The position numbers and the translations under genes are program-made. A stretch of DNA of 46,849 nucleotides from Pedosphaera sp. (GTDB taxonomy: Bacteria; Verrucomicrobiota; Verrucomicrobiia; Limisphaerales; DSYF01), in the NCBI GenBank assembly GCA_017853715.1, contig JAFMIZ010000010.1, positions 1 to 46,849 of the forward strand, in the 5' to 3' direction. The notes below the pieces were generated by a model that made no database searches, had not been told where the DNA came from, and saw nothing but the letters and a program-made list of their open reading frames with translations. Of the stretch, positions 1 through 8,271 are shown in pieces (position 1 is the first letter of the stretch; each line of letters begins with the position of its first letter).

Positions 1-641
1 ACACTGATCTTGGAATGCAGGCTATACGATCCGCTGGCATGGAAGGCGTGGACGTACGGGACATCTTATCAGGCAAAGTGGAAGCGTGAGCGTACGCTGA
101 AGCATTGCTTTGAAGCGTCAAGACCTCGAGGTGCTGCACCTCATTGTTCAACATCAGTTCGAAAGTGTTTTCGTGAAAGCTCATCGATAGCGGAAGCGCT
201 TTTGCACATGCGTCCACAGCACGCGACCTGGCCCGGCATCGATGCGCCGGATGCGTACGGATGCCGGAAAAATACACTCCCGCCATCGCGCCGTGCTCGT
301 CATCCGGCCTTGCCGACCGCCATGTCACAGGTGTAGATGACTTTCTTCCACATGAAACAGGTGTGCTGCGCGCCTTCGCGGATCCACCTTGAGGATTTGC
401 GCCACCGTCCTGTCATTCAGGCCGATCTACTTCGAGTAACGAATGCGGCCAGTGATGCTGTCGCAATGTTGACATAAATCGCGCCCTTCTCATCGAACCA
501 GAGTTCCGAGATGCCCACCTCGGGCATCACCTCCTGAGTGCGCACGCAGGAAAATCACAGGCGCATCTTGCCAGCCGCGGCGGCGGTGGCAAAGGGATTT
601 GAAGGGACCAGCAAGGGGGTGGCGGACATCCTGCCTGCTAA
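1..641. other. Gene-poor left edge, possible decayed minus-strand gene
   Basis: No intact gene is visible in these 641 bases. On the minus strand short stretches read like protein, for example LWFDEKGAIYVNIAT near 510-465 and ILKVDP followed by KVIYTCDMAVGKA near 400-310. They lie in different frames and are broken by stops. This is what a decayed gene downstream of the MCE operon would look like, but the fragments are too short to name a family. The open frame at 10-336 on the plus strand has no protein-like composition and is not called. Confidence 0.3.
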
Positions 642-1814
642 CTACTTCCTGAACGGGTCATTGGGCGCCCGTAGCATGCCTTCCACCTCGCGCGGCGGCT
701 CGTTCGTTTTTGGCGACTTGAAGGCGGAACGCATCAGCCAGTGGCGCTTCAGGCCTTGAATCAAATCGTCCGTGTGAACAATCGCATCGGAGACCGCCGT
801 GACGATGTTGGTGTTGGCCTGCACCTGCGAATTCAGGTTGCTGGTCATGCTGGCGAGACTGTCGAGCGATCGCGCCAGCTCGCTCACGAGCAGGTTCAGA
901 TTGGTGTCGGTGTTGGCAGTGAGTGAATTGATGTTGGTCAGGGTGGACGCCAGTTGCTGAGGCCCGCCTGGAGGCAGAACCCATTCCGCGAGCGCGCCCG
1001 CTCCGCGCAATTGGCCTGAAAGCTCCGCTAGGTGCTGCGACGTGGGCAGCGAATTCGAGGCAATCACCGCAAAGTTTGAAGTGGCGGTCGCGGTGTTTGC
1101 CATGATGCGCGTCAGGTCGTTGGTCAATTGCAGGAAGTTCGGCAATGCCTTCTCCACTTGATCCACCACCTGTTCGAGACGTTCGGTCACGGCGGGAGAT
1201 TCTTCCGGCGTCATCCAGTAAGGACCGGCAGACTGCAAGTCGGCGTAGAACATCCCCGGCTGCGCCTTGGCGACTGCGTTCAGTTCCTTCAACGCGGCAC
1301 TGGCGCTCTTGCCCTCGGACAACATCAGCTGGAAGCGTTGCTCCACCACATCACGCTTTAGTAAGCCCACACCCGCCTTCTCAGCAGCCTCCTGCACGGT
1401 GGGAACTCCCTCAAACCCCTTGGTCAGTTCCAATGTGCGCCCGAACAATCCTAAATTGGCAGCCTTCACCACGGAGTCACTCCAAAGATAACCGTAGTAA
1501 GGTTTCTTCACCCAGAAGAAGACTGTCACCCCGTAAGGATCATAAGGCCCGTTCGCTTCTATTTTGGTGATTTCCCCGACATCAAAACCCAGCAGCTTCA
1601 CGGGGGCTCCCTCGTCCAAACCCGTCGCGTTGGCCAGTGAGGTCATGTAGTAAACTTTTTGCGTGAACCAGCCTTTACGCGCGGCGGTGCTGCGCAGGTA
1701 ATAGGCGAAGCCCACCAGCAACGCCAGCGTGGCGAGCAGCACAAACCAGCCCACGGCGCGCTCCATGCGGCTCAAACGGGTGCGGAGTTGTGGGGTCAGG
1801 TCTTGCAGGGCCAT
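642..1814 (-). CDS. MlaD-like MCE-domain protein (lipid transport, inner-membrane anchored)
   Basis: 390 residues. A single N-terminal membrane segment (about residues 20-41, GWFVLLATLALLVGFAYYL) is followed by an MCE domain (about 45-140) with the typical pattern of a membrane-proximal YYMTSLANATGLDEGAPVKL stretch and the GFDVGEITKIE strand. The rest is a long helical, Asn/Thr/Leu-rich region that probably forms a periplasmic coiled-coil or tunnel, as in single-MCE PqiB/MlaD relatives. Proteins of this family form hexameric rings that carry hydrophobic lipids between inner and outer membranes. It is the last gene of a seven-gene minus-strand run and starts 40 bp after the ATPase stop. The substrate cannot be read from sequence; the upstream polyketide genes suggest a non-phospholipid cargo. 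Confidence 0.88.
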   Translation of the reverse strand: MALQDLTPQLRTRLSRMERAVGWFVLLATLALLVGFAYYLRSTAARKGWFTQKVYYMTSLANATGLDEGAPVKLLGFDVGEITKIEANGPYDPYGVTVFFWVKKPYYGYLWSDSVVKAANLGLFGRTLELTKGFEGVPTVQEAAEKAGVGLLKRDVVEQRFQLMLSEGKSASAALKELNAVAKAQPGMFYADLQSAGPYWMTPEESPAVTERLEQVVDQVEKALPNFLQLTNDLTRIMANTATATSNFAVIASNSLPTSQHLAELSGQLRGAGALAEWVLPPGGPQQLASTLTNINSLTANTDTNLNLLVSELARSLDSLASMTSNLNSQVQANTNIVTAVSDAIVHTDDLIQGLKRHWLMRSAFKSPKTNEPPREVEGMLRAPNDPFRK

Positions 1815-1854
1815 ATCAAAGTTGGGTTGAGCGTTTCAAATTCATCCGGGCCGG

Positions 1855-2679
1855 TCAAATGTTCACCGTCGTCTCAGCAGGTGACATCAACTCCTGCACC
1901 AGCGGGTTGTTGCTCTTTTCCACGTCTGCCCACCGGCCAATCACGTCAAACCTGCCATCCGCCAGCAGCGCAAAGCGATTGGCCCGTCCTCGCCAGGCCC
2001 AGAGGTTGTCGGTCGTCACCACCACCGTGATCGGCTTGCCGCTGTAATAAGGATGTCCCTTGGCTAACCGCTCCAAGAACGCAAGCCACCAGTTCTGCTG
2101 ACGCTGATCCAGTCCCGAGAGCGGCGAGTCGAGCAGCAGCACTTCCGGTTTCAAGGCCAGCGTCCGCGCCAGTGCGGCACGCTGTTGCCAGCTTCGCCCC
2201 ATTGCACACGGACGGCTGCGGGCGAATTCCTTCATGCCCGTCAACTCCAGCAGTTCGGCCAAGGCTGGCTCGACTTCGGCGGCGGGCAGGTTGCGATGAT
2301 ATTGCAGCGGCAGGGCAATGTTCTGCGCCACGGTCAGGTGATTGAACAAATGGCCGCCATCGAACACCAGCCCGAGCTTGAGCCGATGCGCCAGACTTTC
2401 CTCGGGAAAAATGGGCATGCGCTCGCCCAGAAACTCATGCTCGCCGTGCGCGTGAGCCATCACCCCTGCCGCCAACATGATGAAATCGGTCTTGCCGGAG
2501 CGATGCAGGCCGGCAATCGCCCAGAATTCACCCGCGTTGACCTGCCAATTCACCTGCTCCGCCACGACGGTTCGTTGATCCCGCAACGACTTCACCGTCA
2601 CCTCGCGCATAGTGATGACAGGCTGCGTCGAAGCGTTGGTTGCCGCGGCGGTCTCGTTGGGATGGGCGGTCTCGGTCAT
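1855..2679 (-). CDS. MlaF-like ABC ATPase with degenerate catalytic motifs
   Basis: 274 residues when started at the ATG whose first bases overlap the stop of the upstream permease gene (ATGA, 4-bp overlap); an in-frame longer start would run deep into that gene. The fold is MlaF-like. Walker A is kept (GLHRSGKT, residues 57-64), but other nucleotide-handling motifs are altered: the Q-loop position reads VFDGG (Asp107 for Gln), the LSGG signature reads MGRSW (160-164), Walker B is LLLDSP with Ser185 in place of the catalytic Glu, and the switch-histidine position reads VTTDN (Thr223). The D-loop region SGLD is kept. By family knowledge, loss of the Glu and His should strongly impair hydrolysis. 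It may be a nucleotide-binding structural subunit or work by an unusual mechanism. No frameshift or stop suggests decay. Confidence 0.85.
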   Translation of the reverse strand: MTETAHPNETAAATNASTQPVITMREVTVKSLRDQRTVVAEQVNWQVNAGEFWAIAGLHRSGKTDFIMLAAGVMAHAHGEHEFLGERMPIFPEESLAHRLKLGLVFDGGHLFNHLTVAQNIALPLQYHRNLPAAEVEPALAELLELTGMKEFARSRPCAMGRSWQQRAALARTLALKPEVLLLDSPLSGLDQRQQNWWLAFLERLAKGHPYYSGKPITVVVTTDNLWAWRGRANRFALLADGRFDVIGRWADVEKSNNPLVQELMSPAETTVNI

Positions 2680-3539
2680 GACACAATCAAGTAGAGCACG
2701 ATGAAGAGCGCGTCGAACATCACACACGCGATCACCGCCTGGGCCACGGCGCGCACCGTGGCATTCGAGATCTCTTCCAGCCGCAACGGCTGCGCCAGAC
2801 CGTGATAACACGTCACCATCGCCACGACGGCGCCAAATCCACAGGTCTTCAGCGCCAGAAAGGCGAAATCAATCCAAGTCAGCGAGGACGCGAGCTGTTC
2901 GAGGTATTGGCCCGGGCGCATCGGCACACCCTGCAAGAACGCCCAGAGGTATCCACTGATCAATGAGCCCAGGATGAGATAGATGGTCAGCGCGAACGTG
3001 CCCAGCGCCATCCCAACCACGCGCGGCACCACGAGGTAATGCATCGGGTCAATGCCCAACGCTTCCAACGCTTCCACCTCGCCGGTGGCGCGGGCTGTGC
3101 CGAGTTCGACCACGTTCTGCGTGCCCACGCGCGCCAATACTAGCAGCGCCGTGATGAGCGGACCCAACTCGCGCACAATCACCACCACCATCACGGTGCC
3201 AAGATAATCCACCGCGCCCACGCGCGAGAGCAACGAAACCATTTGCCCGATCACCAGCAGCCCCAACGCCGCCGACATGAAGATGAACATGGGCAGCAGT
3301 TTCACGCCCGAGCGGGAGATTTCCTTGCGCACCAACGGTCGGATGACTTCCGATGCCCGGCCAAATTTGGAGATCATCACGCCAAAAGTGATCAAGGCGA
3401 AGGCGCCAATGCCTTGGATCGTGAAAAGCAAGCGAAAGAAGGTTCGTCCGGTGTAGTTGACGTAGGACCGTGGCAGGCGCGATGGAAACACAAAGCCCGA
3501 GGGGGCCTCGGAGATTGGTTTTGATGATGTCTGATTCAC
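2676..3539 (-). CDS. MlaE-family ABC permease
   Basis: 287 residues, with the hydrophobic pattern of the MlaE/TrgA permease family: several membrane helices, the conserved VVRELGPLITALLVLARVG stretch and the following GTARATGEVEALEALGIDP coupling-helix region, then LVVPRVVGMALG. These permeases pair with an MlaF ATPase and an MCE protein to move lipids across the periplasm. The stop codon overlaps the ATPase start by 4 bp, so the two are translationally coupled. The gene lies 80 bp downstream of the methyltransferase gene on the same strand. The coupling-helix region, which normally contacts the ATPase, looks intact although the partner ATPase is degenerate. Confidence 0.93.
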   Translation of the reverse strand: MNQTSSKPISEAPSGFVFPSRLPRSYVNYTGRTFFRLLFTIQGIGAFALITFGVMISKFGRASEVIRPLVRKEISRSGVKLLPMFIFMSAALGLLVIGQMVSLLSRVGAVDYLGTVMVVVIVRELGPLITALLVLARVGTQNVVELGTARATGEVEALEALGIDPMHYLVVPRVVGMALGTFALTIYLILGSLISGYLWAFLQGVPMRPGQYLEQLASSLTWIDFAFLALKTCGFGAVVAMVTCYHGLAQPLRLEEISNATVRAVAQAVIACVMFDALFIVLYLIVS

Positions 3540-3619
3540 CGGTGCAATGCGCTCAGCCGCCTCGCCAGTGTTGAAGGTTCAAATGGATTTGTCCATCCTT
3601 CGCCAACCGATCGCCATGC

Positions 3620-4345
3620 TCAGCGCTTCGTCATCAGCACGATCTCCAGCATCCCGCCGAAGCATTTGCGAGTGGCGTCCAACCTGAAGCCGTGCTGGGT
3701 GATCTTCTCGCGCAATGCAACCCGGTCGGGGAACTGCCGCAAACTTTCTGCGATGTAGGCATGCTCCGGCCCGCCGTGCAGAACGATTCCCCAAAAGCCG
3801 CCCCAGATCTTGAGCAGCGGCAGTTGTAACGACTGACGCCAACGCGCGGGTGACTTCGAGAAATCCAGGAATGCTGCAGAACCGCCGGGCTTCAGCATCC
3901 GCCGGATTTCTTGGAACGCATCGTTCAGCACGGGGGCGTTTCGCAGGGCATAACTCCCGGTGACAATGTCCGCCCAGCCGTCCGCGACCGTTGTGTGGCA
4001 CATGTCCTCCGCGCGAAAAGCGATGTCCGGCTGCACGCAGCGCGTTCGCGCCACCTCGATCATCGCGGGCGTAAGATCGATGCCCACGATCTGGCCCCTT
4101 GGAAAGCGTGAGGCCAGTTCGAACGTGACGTCACCCGTTCCGCACGCCAGATCTACACACTTCGGCGCGGCGATGTCCGGCAACATCCTCACCAACCGGC
4201 GCTTCCAAATCCGGTCACGTCCCAAGGACATGGCGCGAGTAGCCATGTCGTATTCGGTCGCCACGCGGGTGAAGAGTCCCTCGTTGTAGTCCCGCTTGCT
4301 GTCCGGCGTTTGAATGCTGGCGCGAAGGCTTGGGGTTGGAGGCAT
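3620..4345 (-). CDS. UbiE/MenG-like SAM-dependent methyltransferase
   Basis: 241 residues, class I methyltransferase. Motif I is visible as VDLACGTGDVTFELA (about residues 63-77), followed by the acidic strand end GIDLTPAMIEVAR and the post-motif DIVTGSYALRNAP, which matches the UbiE/Coq5 pattern (SFGLRN in true UbiE). LKPGG and the C-terminal GGMLEIVLMTKR also fit. Family members C-methylate demethylmenaquinone or related phenolic rings. Its position between a type III polyketide synthase/FAD monooxygenase pair and a lipid transporter suggests methylation of an aromatic polyketide rather than housekeeping menaquinone synthesis, but a role in quinone methylation cannot be excluded. The stop of the monooxygenase is 19 bp upstream. 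Confidence 0.82.
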   Translation of the reverse strand: MPPTPSLRASIQTPDSKRDYNEGLFTRVATEYDMATRAMSLGRDRIWKRRLVRMLPDIAAPKCVDLACGTGDVTFELASRFPRGQIVGIDLTPAMIEVARTRCVQPDIAFRAEDMCHTTVADGWADIVTGSYALRNAPVLNDAFQEIRRMLKPGGSAAFLDFSKSPARWRQSLQLPLLKIWGGFWGIVLHGGPEHAYIAESLRQFPDRVALREKITQHGFRLDATRKCFGGMLEIVLMTKR

Positions 4346-4364
4346 TTGATTCTTGTGGTGAGAC

Positions 4365-5591
4365 TCAGAGTATCGTGAGCCATTCCGTGGGCACGTTGTT
4401 CAGGTTGCAGAACGGAATCGTCAACATGGCGAAGTGCGGCGCGAGGTGGCGCTCCAGGAAGCGGCTGAACAACACGTCACGAATGATGTGCTTGCGGAAC
4501 AGCGAGGCCAGCCGCCCCTGCATCGTTCCCAACCACATGCCGCGTTCCGCGCGATCCGCCGCTGCAGTGTAAGCTGTGCGGCGGACACGATCGTAAGTGG
4601 CGAAGCGGCGTTCCATGGAATCGGGATTTTGCAGCGCACCGGGCAAAAGTTCCGCCAGCATCTCTGCGTCCGCGAAACCCGTGTTCATTCCCTGCCCGCC
4701 GATCGAACTCATCGTGTGGGCCGCGTCGCCCGCCAGCACCACGCGTCCGGCGTGGTAATGATTGACCAACATGCGCTTCGCACCGAACGTGCTGACAAAG
4801 CGGACCGGCTCCTCCGTTAAATCGTATCGGGCGAGTCGCTTCACCGTCTGGACGAGATATTCTTCGGGCAACTCTTCGCCCAGGTCATTGGCGAGCACGA
4901 TCCATCGGCGCCAGCCACCCGGCAGCGGGAATGATTCCACCGATGCCTCGGGCGCAAAGAACAAACGCGCTTCGCTGCCTAGGTCCGTGCGATCGGTGAA
5001 GTCCGCCATGACAAAACGTTGCGGATACGTTTTCTCCGTCACGGTCAAACCTGCCGCACCACGCACCGCACTGCGATGGCCGTCACAGCCGACGAGGAAC
5101 TTTGAGCGCACTTTAAACGCGTCCCGAGTGGCCACCGTCCGGATACTTACCGTCACACCGTGCTCGTCCTGTTGCATCCCGACGAACTCGACGCCCGGAT
5201 GAACTTCCACACAGGAATACTTGCGCAGGTTTGCGAACAGAATTTCCACGGTGCGAGCCTGGGGAATCGAAAGGAAGAATGGGTAATCAGATTTGAGGTG
5301 CGCAAAATCGAGCCGCCCCAGTCGTTTGCGAGATTCGTGGACTTCCGCATGCCGCACGGTCACGCCCGCCTCACGGAAGGTCTGATCCAAGCCCAACCGC
5401 CGCAGGATCTCCATTGAGGGCGGTGTGACGCCGATGGCCATGGAGTTTTCCAGTGGTTTGGCGCGCAGATCAAAGACCCGCGTGCGCACGCCGCGCTCGC
5501 CGAGCAAATTGGCGAGCATCAAGCCGATGGGGCCTGCGCCGATGATGATCGCATCTGCGTCGAACGACTTGTTCTGCTCAGGAGACTTCAT
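4365..5591 (-). CDS. FAD-dependent aromatic-ring monooxygenase
   Basis: 408 residues, of the p-hydroxybenzoate-hydroxylase-like flavoprotein superfamily. The N-terminal dinucleotide fold is IIIGAGPIGLMLANLLGERG, the DG motif is VGCDGHRSAVRGAAG, and the FAD-ribityl GD motif is VVLAGDAAHTMSSIGGQGMN. These enzymes hydroxylate phenolic rings using NAD(P)H and oxygen. The gene starts 3 bp after the polyketide synthase stop, so coupled expression is very likely. Next to type III PKS genes such enzymes usually oxidise resorcinol-type products, often towards hydroquinones or quinones; that assignment here is inferred from context. The specific substrate is unknown. Confidence 0.87.
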   Translation of the reverse strand: MKSPEQNKSFDADAIIIGAGPIGLMLANLLGERGVRTRVFDLRAKPLENSMAIGVTPPSMEILRRLGLDQTFREAGVTVRHAEVHESRKRLGRLDFAHLKSDYPFFLSIPQARTVEILFANLRKYSCVEVHPGVEFVGMQQDEHGVTVSIRTVATRDAFKVRSKFLVGCDGHRSAVRGAAGLTVTEKTYPQRFVMADFTDRTDLGSEARLFFAPEASVESFPLPGGWRRWIVLANDLGEELPEEYLVQTVKRLARYDLTEEPVRFVSTFGAKRMLVNHYHAGRVVLAGDAAHTMSSIGGQGMNTGFADAEMLAELLPGALQNPDSMERRFATYDRVRRTAYTAAADRAERGMWLGTMQGRLASLFRKHIIRDVLFSRFLERHLAPHFAMLTIPFCNLNNVPTEWLTIL

Positions 5592-5594
5592 GTT

Positions 5595-6743
5595 TTATTT
5601 CGCAACCAGCGCATCCGCTTCACGCGCAGGCGATGGACTGTTCGCCGGGATTACCTCCAGCAGCCCGCACTCAATCGTCAGGCCCGGACCGAATGCCATG
5701 GCGGTGATCGTTTTCTGCGTCGTGGTGCTGGTGAGCAGTTCGCGCAAAACGAACAGGATGGTAGTGCTGCTCATGTTGCCGAAATCACGCAACACGGCGC
5801 GCGGCGCGGCGATCTGTTCTGGCGCGAGCGCCAACGATTTCTCCGCCTTGTCGAGGATGGACTTCCCGCCGGGATGAATTGCCCAAAGATCAATGTCACA
5901 GACACTCATCCCGCGCGGTGCCAGCAAATCTCCCACAATCCGATCGAGGTTGGCTTCAATCACATCCGGCACGTAACTGGACAGGACAAGATTGAATCCG
6001 TGATTGCCAATCTCCCACGCCATATCGCCCTGACCTTCGGGCGCGAGCGCGGCCATGAAATCAGTCAACACAAGCACCGGTTCGCCCACCTGCGGCGTCC
6101 GCGCGCTGACTAGCGCGCCTGCCGCACCGTCGGAAAACAAGGCATTGGCAAGAATGGTGTCCGCGTTGGTCTGCATTTGCATGTGCAGGGAGCAGAGTTC
6201 CACGGATACCACGAGCACCACGGCTTTGGGATTGGCGAGGCAGAATTGACGCGCCATGCGCAATGCAGGGATCGCCGCGTAACAGCCCATGAAGCCAAGA
6301 TTGTATCGCTCGACTATGGAGGCGAGCCCCAGTTCAGTCACGATGCGCCAGTCGGGTCCGGGGTTCACAAAGCCCGTGCAGGACACGGTGATGACATGCG
6401 TTACGTCCTCGGGACGAAATCCGCAACGGCCGTCCACCAGACGGCGTGCGAGTTCCACAGTCATGGGCCCGGCGCATTCAGCGAAGACGCGATTGCGTTC
6501 GTGCGTGGTGGGTTCGATGTGTTGGCCGTCGGCGTTTTTACGGAACAGGCGAGCTTTCTCAGGCTCCGTGAAATCGGGAACAACACTGTGACGCCGTTGG
6601 ATGCCGCTGCGCGAAAACACGTGCTTGATGATGCGCGCCGTCGCCGGATCGTCAGACCACGACCCCAGGATTTGCGCAGCGGATTCCTGAGAACTGGTGT
6701 TGGGCGGAACCAGCGTTTCGATGCGGTGAATGAAGACGCTCAT
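5595..6743 (-). CDS. Type III polyketide synthase (chalcone/stilbene synthase-like)
   Basis: 382 residues, the usual length for the family. The catalytic triad is visible: Cys154 in NLGFMGCYAAIPAL, His290 in WAIHPGGKSILD and Asn323 in DFGNMSSTTI. The FGPGLTIE motif near the C-terminus is also present. Bacterial members condense malonyl-CoA onto an acyl starter and cyclise the chain to alkylresorcinols, alkylpyrones or similar compounds. The start ATG overlaps the YceI-like stop by one base (TAATG). It is followed immediately by a flavin monooxygenase and a methyltransferase, the classic tailoring pair. No acyl-CoA ligase or acyl carrier protein lies beside it, so the starter unit probably comes from central fatty-acid metabolism. 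Confidence 0.93.
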   Translation of the reverse strand: MSVFIHRIETLVPPNTSSQESAAQILGSWSDDPATARIIKHVFSRSGIQRRHSVVPDFTEPEKARLFRKNADGQHIEPTTHERNRVFAECAGPMTVELARRLVDGRCGFRPEDVTHVITVSCTGFVNPGPDWRIVTELGLASIVERYNLGFMGCYAAIPALRMARQFCLANPKAVVLVVSVELCSLHMQMQTNADTILANALFSDGAAGALVSARTPQVGEPVLVLTDFMAALAPEGQGDMAWEIGNHGFNLVLSSYVPDVIEANLDRIVGDLLAPRGMSVCDIDLWAIHPGGKSILDKAEKSLALAPEQIAAPRAVLRDFGNMSSTTILFVLRELLTSTTTQKTITAMAFGPGLTIECGLLEVIPANSPSPAREADALVAK

Positions 6744-7360
6744 TATTTGTCTGGCAAGACAATCAAGGCAGGGGCGGAGTTGGTCAATGCTGCGGTTTTG
6801 CTGGCGCTGACACCTGCCGAGAGATGCACAACATCACCGACACGAATGACCCCGAGCACGGACGGTGGGTTGAGTTTGAACTGCTTGAGCGACACGTCCC
6901 ACTCGGCGCGGAACGTCACGTTGCTGTCCGTCTCGGACCAAGCCGAAACGACGACCGGCAAATCATGCTCTTGGTCGCGAATCTTTAAGCTGAGGATGGC
7001 ATTGGTTGTTCCTGACGCTGGAACGGCAGCCTGCGCCACTTTCCCATGTATTTGCGGATAGTCGTTCGTCTTGAACATCTCATGCATGTTCTGATCCCGC
7101 TTCGCGCTCGCCGTGTTCATCATGCCCGATAGCACATCGCCCTCGGCAGACCAGCGATTGGAACTCACCTGCAACATGAACGGCTGGGCGTGAACGGTTC
7201 CGCCAAAGTCATGCAAAGTGGAGGTCGCATCAAAACGAACAATTGCTTCAGCGGGCCACTCCGAAGGTCCAGAAGGTTCGGCTAGAACAACATATGGAAG
7301 AAAAACAGCAAAAAAAACACCACTTCCCCAAGCTCGTTTGCAGGCTGTTTTTATATTCAT
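6743..7360 (-). CDS. YceI-like exported lipid/isoprenoid-binding protein
   Basis: 205 residues with a signal peptide (about residues 1-28, hydrophobic core GVFFAVFLPYVVLA before EPSG). The mature part shows a YceI pattern: VRFDATSTLHDFGGTV strand, then RDQNMHEMFKTNDYPQI (the R-D-x-H-M-E-x-F-x-YP motif), and later FRAEWDVSLKQFKLNPPSV. The YceI lipocalin-like barrel binds polyisoprenoid or other long-chain lipids in the periplasm. It is the first gene of the seven-gene run and the polyketide synthase start overlaps its stop. A weak promoter-like pair (TTGGAA at 7422-7427 and TATATT at 7397-7402, minus strand, 19-bp spacing) lies upstream but is not convincing by itself. Confidence 0.85.
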   Translation of the reverse strand: MNIKTACKRAWGSGVFFAVFLPYVVLAEPSGPSEWPAEAIVRFDATSTLHDFGGTVHAQPFMLQVSSNRWSAEGDVLSGMMNTASAKRDQNMHEMFKTNDYPQIHGKVAQAAVPASGTTNAILSLKIRDQEHDLPVVVSAWSETDSNVTFRAEWDVSLKQFKLNPPSVLGVIRVGDVVHLSAGVSASKTAALTNSAPALIVLPDK

Positions 7361-7549
7361 CGTCGCACGTTAGTCCCAAGTCCGGTGAATCAGTTCAATA
7401 TAATGCGTACGGAAAGCATCCTTCCAATGGCCGCATGGGCAATTAATGCGCACGTTTTGAGCCAAGACACTAGGAACTCGGGTCATCCATTCAACCAAGG
7501 ATACCGCCTCCCCAAGATGACTTCCAAGATGAGCCACCCACGGAGATGT

Positions 7550-7626
7550 TGGTGCATCCGGCAGGACTCGAACCTGCAACCTTCTGATCCGAAGTCAGAA
7601 GCTCTATCCAATTGAGCTACGGATGC
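7550..7626 (-). tRNA. tRNA-Arg (anticodon TCG)
   Basis: The minus strand folds into a full cloverleaf. The acceptor stem pairs GCATCCG (7626-7620) with CGGATGC (7560-7554), with discriminator A and an encoded CCA end (7552-7550). The anticodon stem is TCTGA/TCAGA around the loop CTTCGGA, giving anticodon TCG at 7592-7590, which reads CGA arginine codons. The T arm is GCAGG-TTCGAGT-CCTGC. It lies upstream of the YceI/polyketide operon on the same strand, with a 189-bp gap. Confidence 0.97.
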
Positions 7627-7696
7627 GCGCAACTTGCGGGACTTGATTCTGACAAATCCAGCCCCGACGGAAAGCGCGAAAATGGAGGCAGGCCGA

Positions 7697-8221
7697 CTAC
7701 CCGCCTCGCGAACTGCATCGGGCGAGGGATAGTAGAGAGTAGAGCAACACCGCAAAGGCATAGACCAGCAGGCCCAGCCCCACGCCCGCGGGAACGAGCA
7801 GGTTGCCGCCAAACCAAACCAGTCCAGCGCCAATGATCGCAATCAAAGTCGTCTGGGCCAGCAGGCATAGGATCAGCAACCGGCGGCTACCGATTGCCAA
7901 TTGGGCGCTCATCCAGTGCCGATAGTTGTGTTCGCCCAGCGTGCGCATCAACCACGCTCCTTGGAAGTTGCGTGCCGCCACAAGCAGGCTTGTAGTGACT
8001 ACCACAACCGTCGGGATGGGAAGCATGGCGCAGAACATACAAATCACCGGATTGATGAGCGCACTCCATTTCCACCCGAGCCATTTGGCGATGGGGTTGC
8101 CCTCCAACACCAAATGGGGTGTCGCCACCCATGTGCTAAGGAAATCCATTCCCCGCGAGAAGACCAGCAGCGCCAGAAATACAAAGTAATCCGCGCTCCA
8201 GAGGGGAACGGTTTCAGCCAT
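7697..8221 (-). CDS. Small multi-spanning membrane protein, unknown function
   Basis: 174 residues with about four hydrophobic segments (roughly residues 10-32, 52-82, 115-135 and 140-165). The N-terminal stretch FSRGMDFLSTWVATPHLVLEGNP, with an Asp near the first helix and an E-x-NP motif before the second, resembles DUF5658-type small membrane proteins, but this is a weak match. No catalytic motif is seen. It lies 50 bp downstream of hisI on the same strand and could be cotranscribed with it. There is no clear terminator between it and the tRNA. Confidence 0.7.
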   Translation of the reverse strand: MAETVPLWSADYFVFLALLVFSRGMDFLSTWVATPHLVLEGNPIAKWLGWKWSALINPVICMFCAMLPIPTVVVVTTSLLVAARNFQGAWLMRTLGEHNYRHWMSAQLAIGSRRLLILCLLAQTTLIAIIGAGLVWFGGNLLVPAGVGLGLLVYAFAVLLYSLLSLARCSSRGG

Positions 8222-8271
8222 GGTGCACAGCGAGAGGGAAAGTTGTGGCTTGGGTCAGATCACCGCGCCAC

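Noticed and set aside
10..336. 108-residue open frame at the left edge
   Set aside because: Cys/Arg/His-rich composition and no homology-like motifs; probably chance in a decayed region.
2680..2811. Longer N-terminus for the MlaF-like ATPase
   Set aside because: Would overlap 136 bp of mlaE-like coding sequence; the ATGA junction at 2676-2679 gives a normal start.
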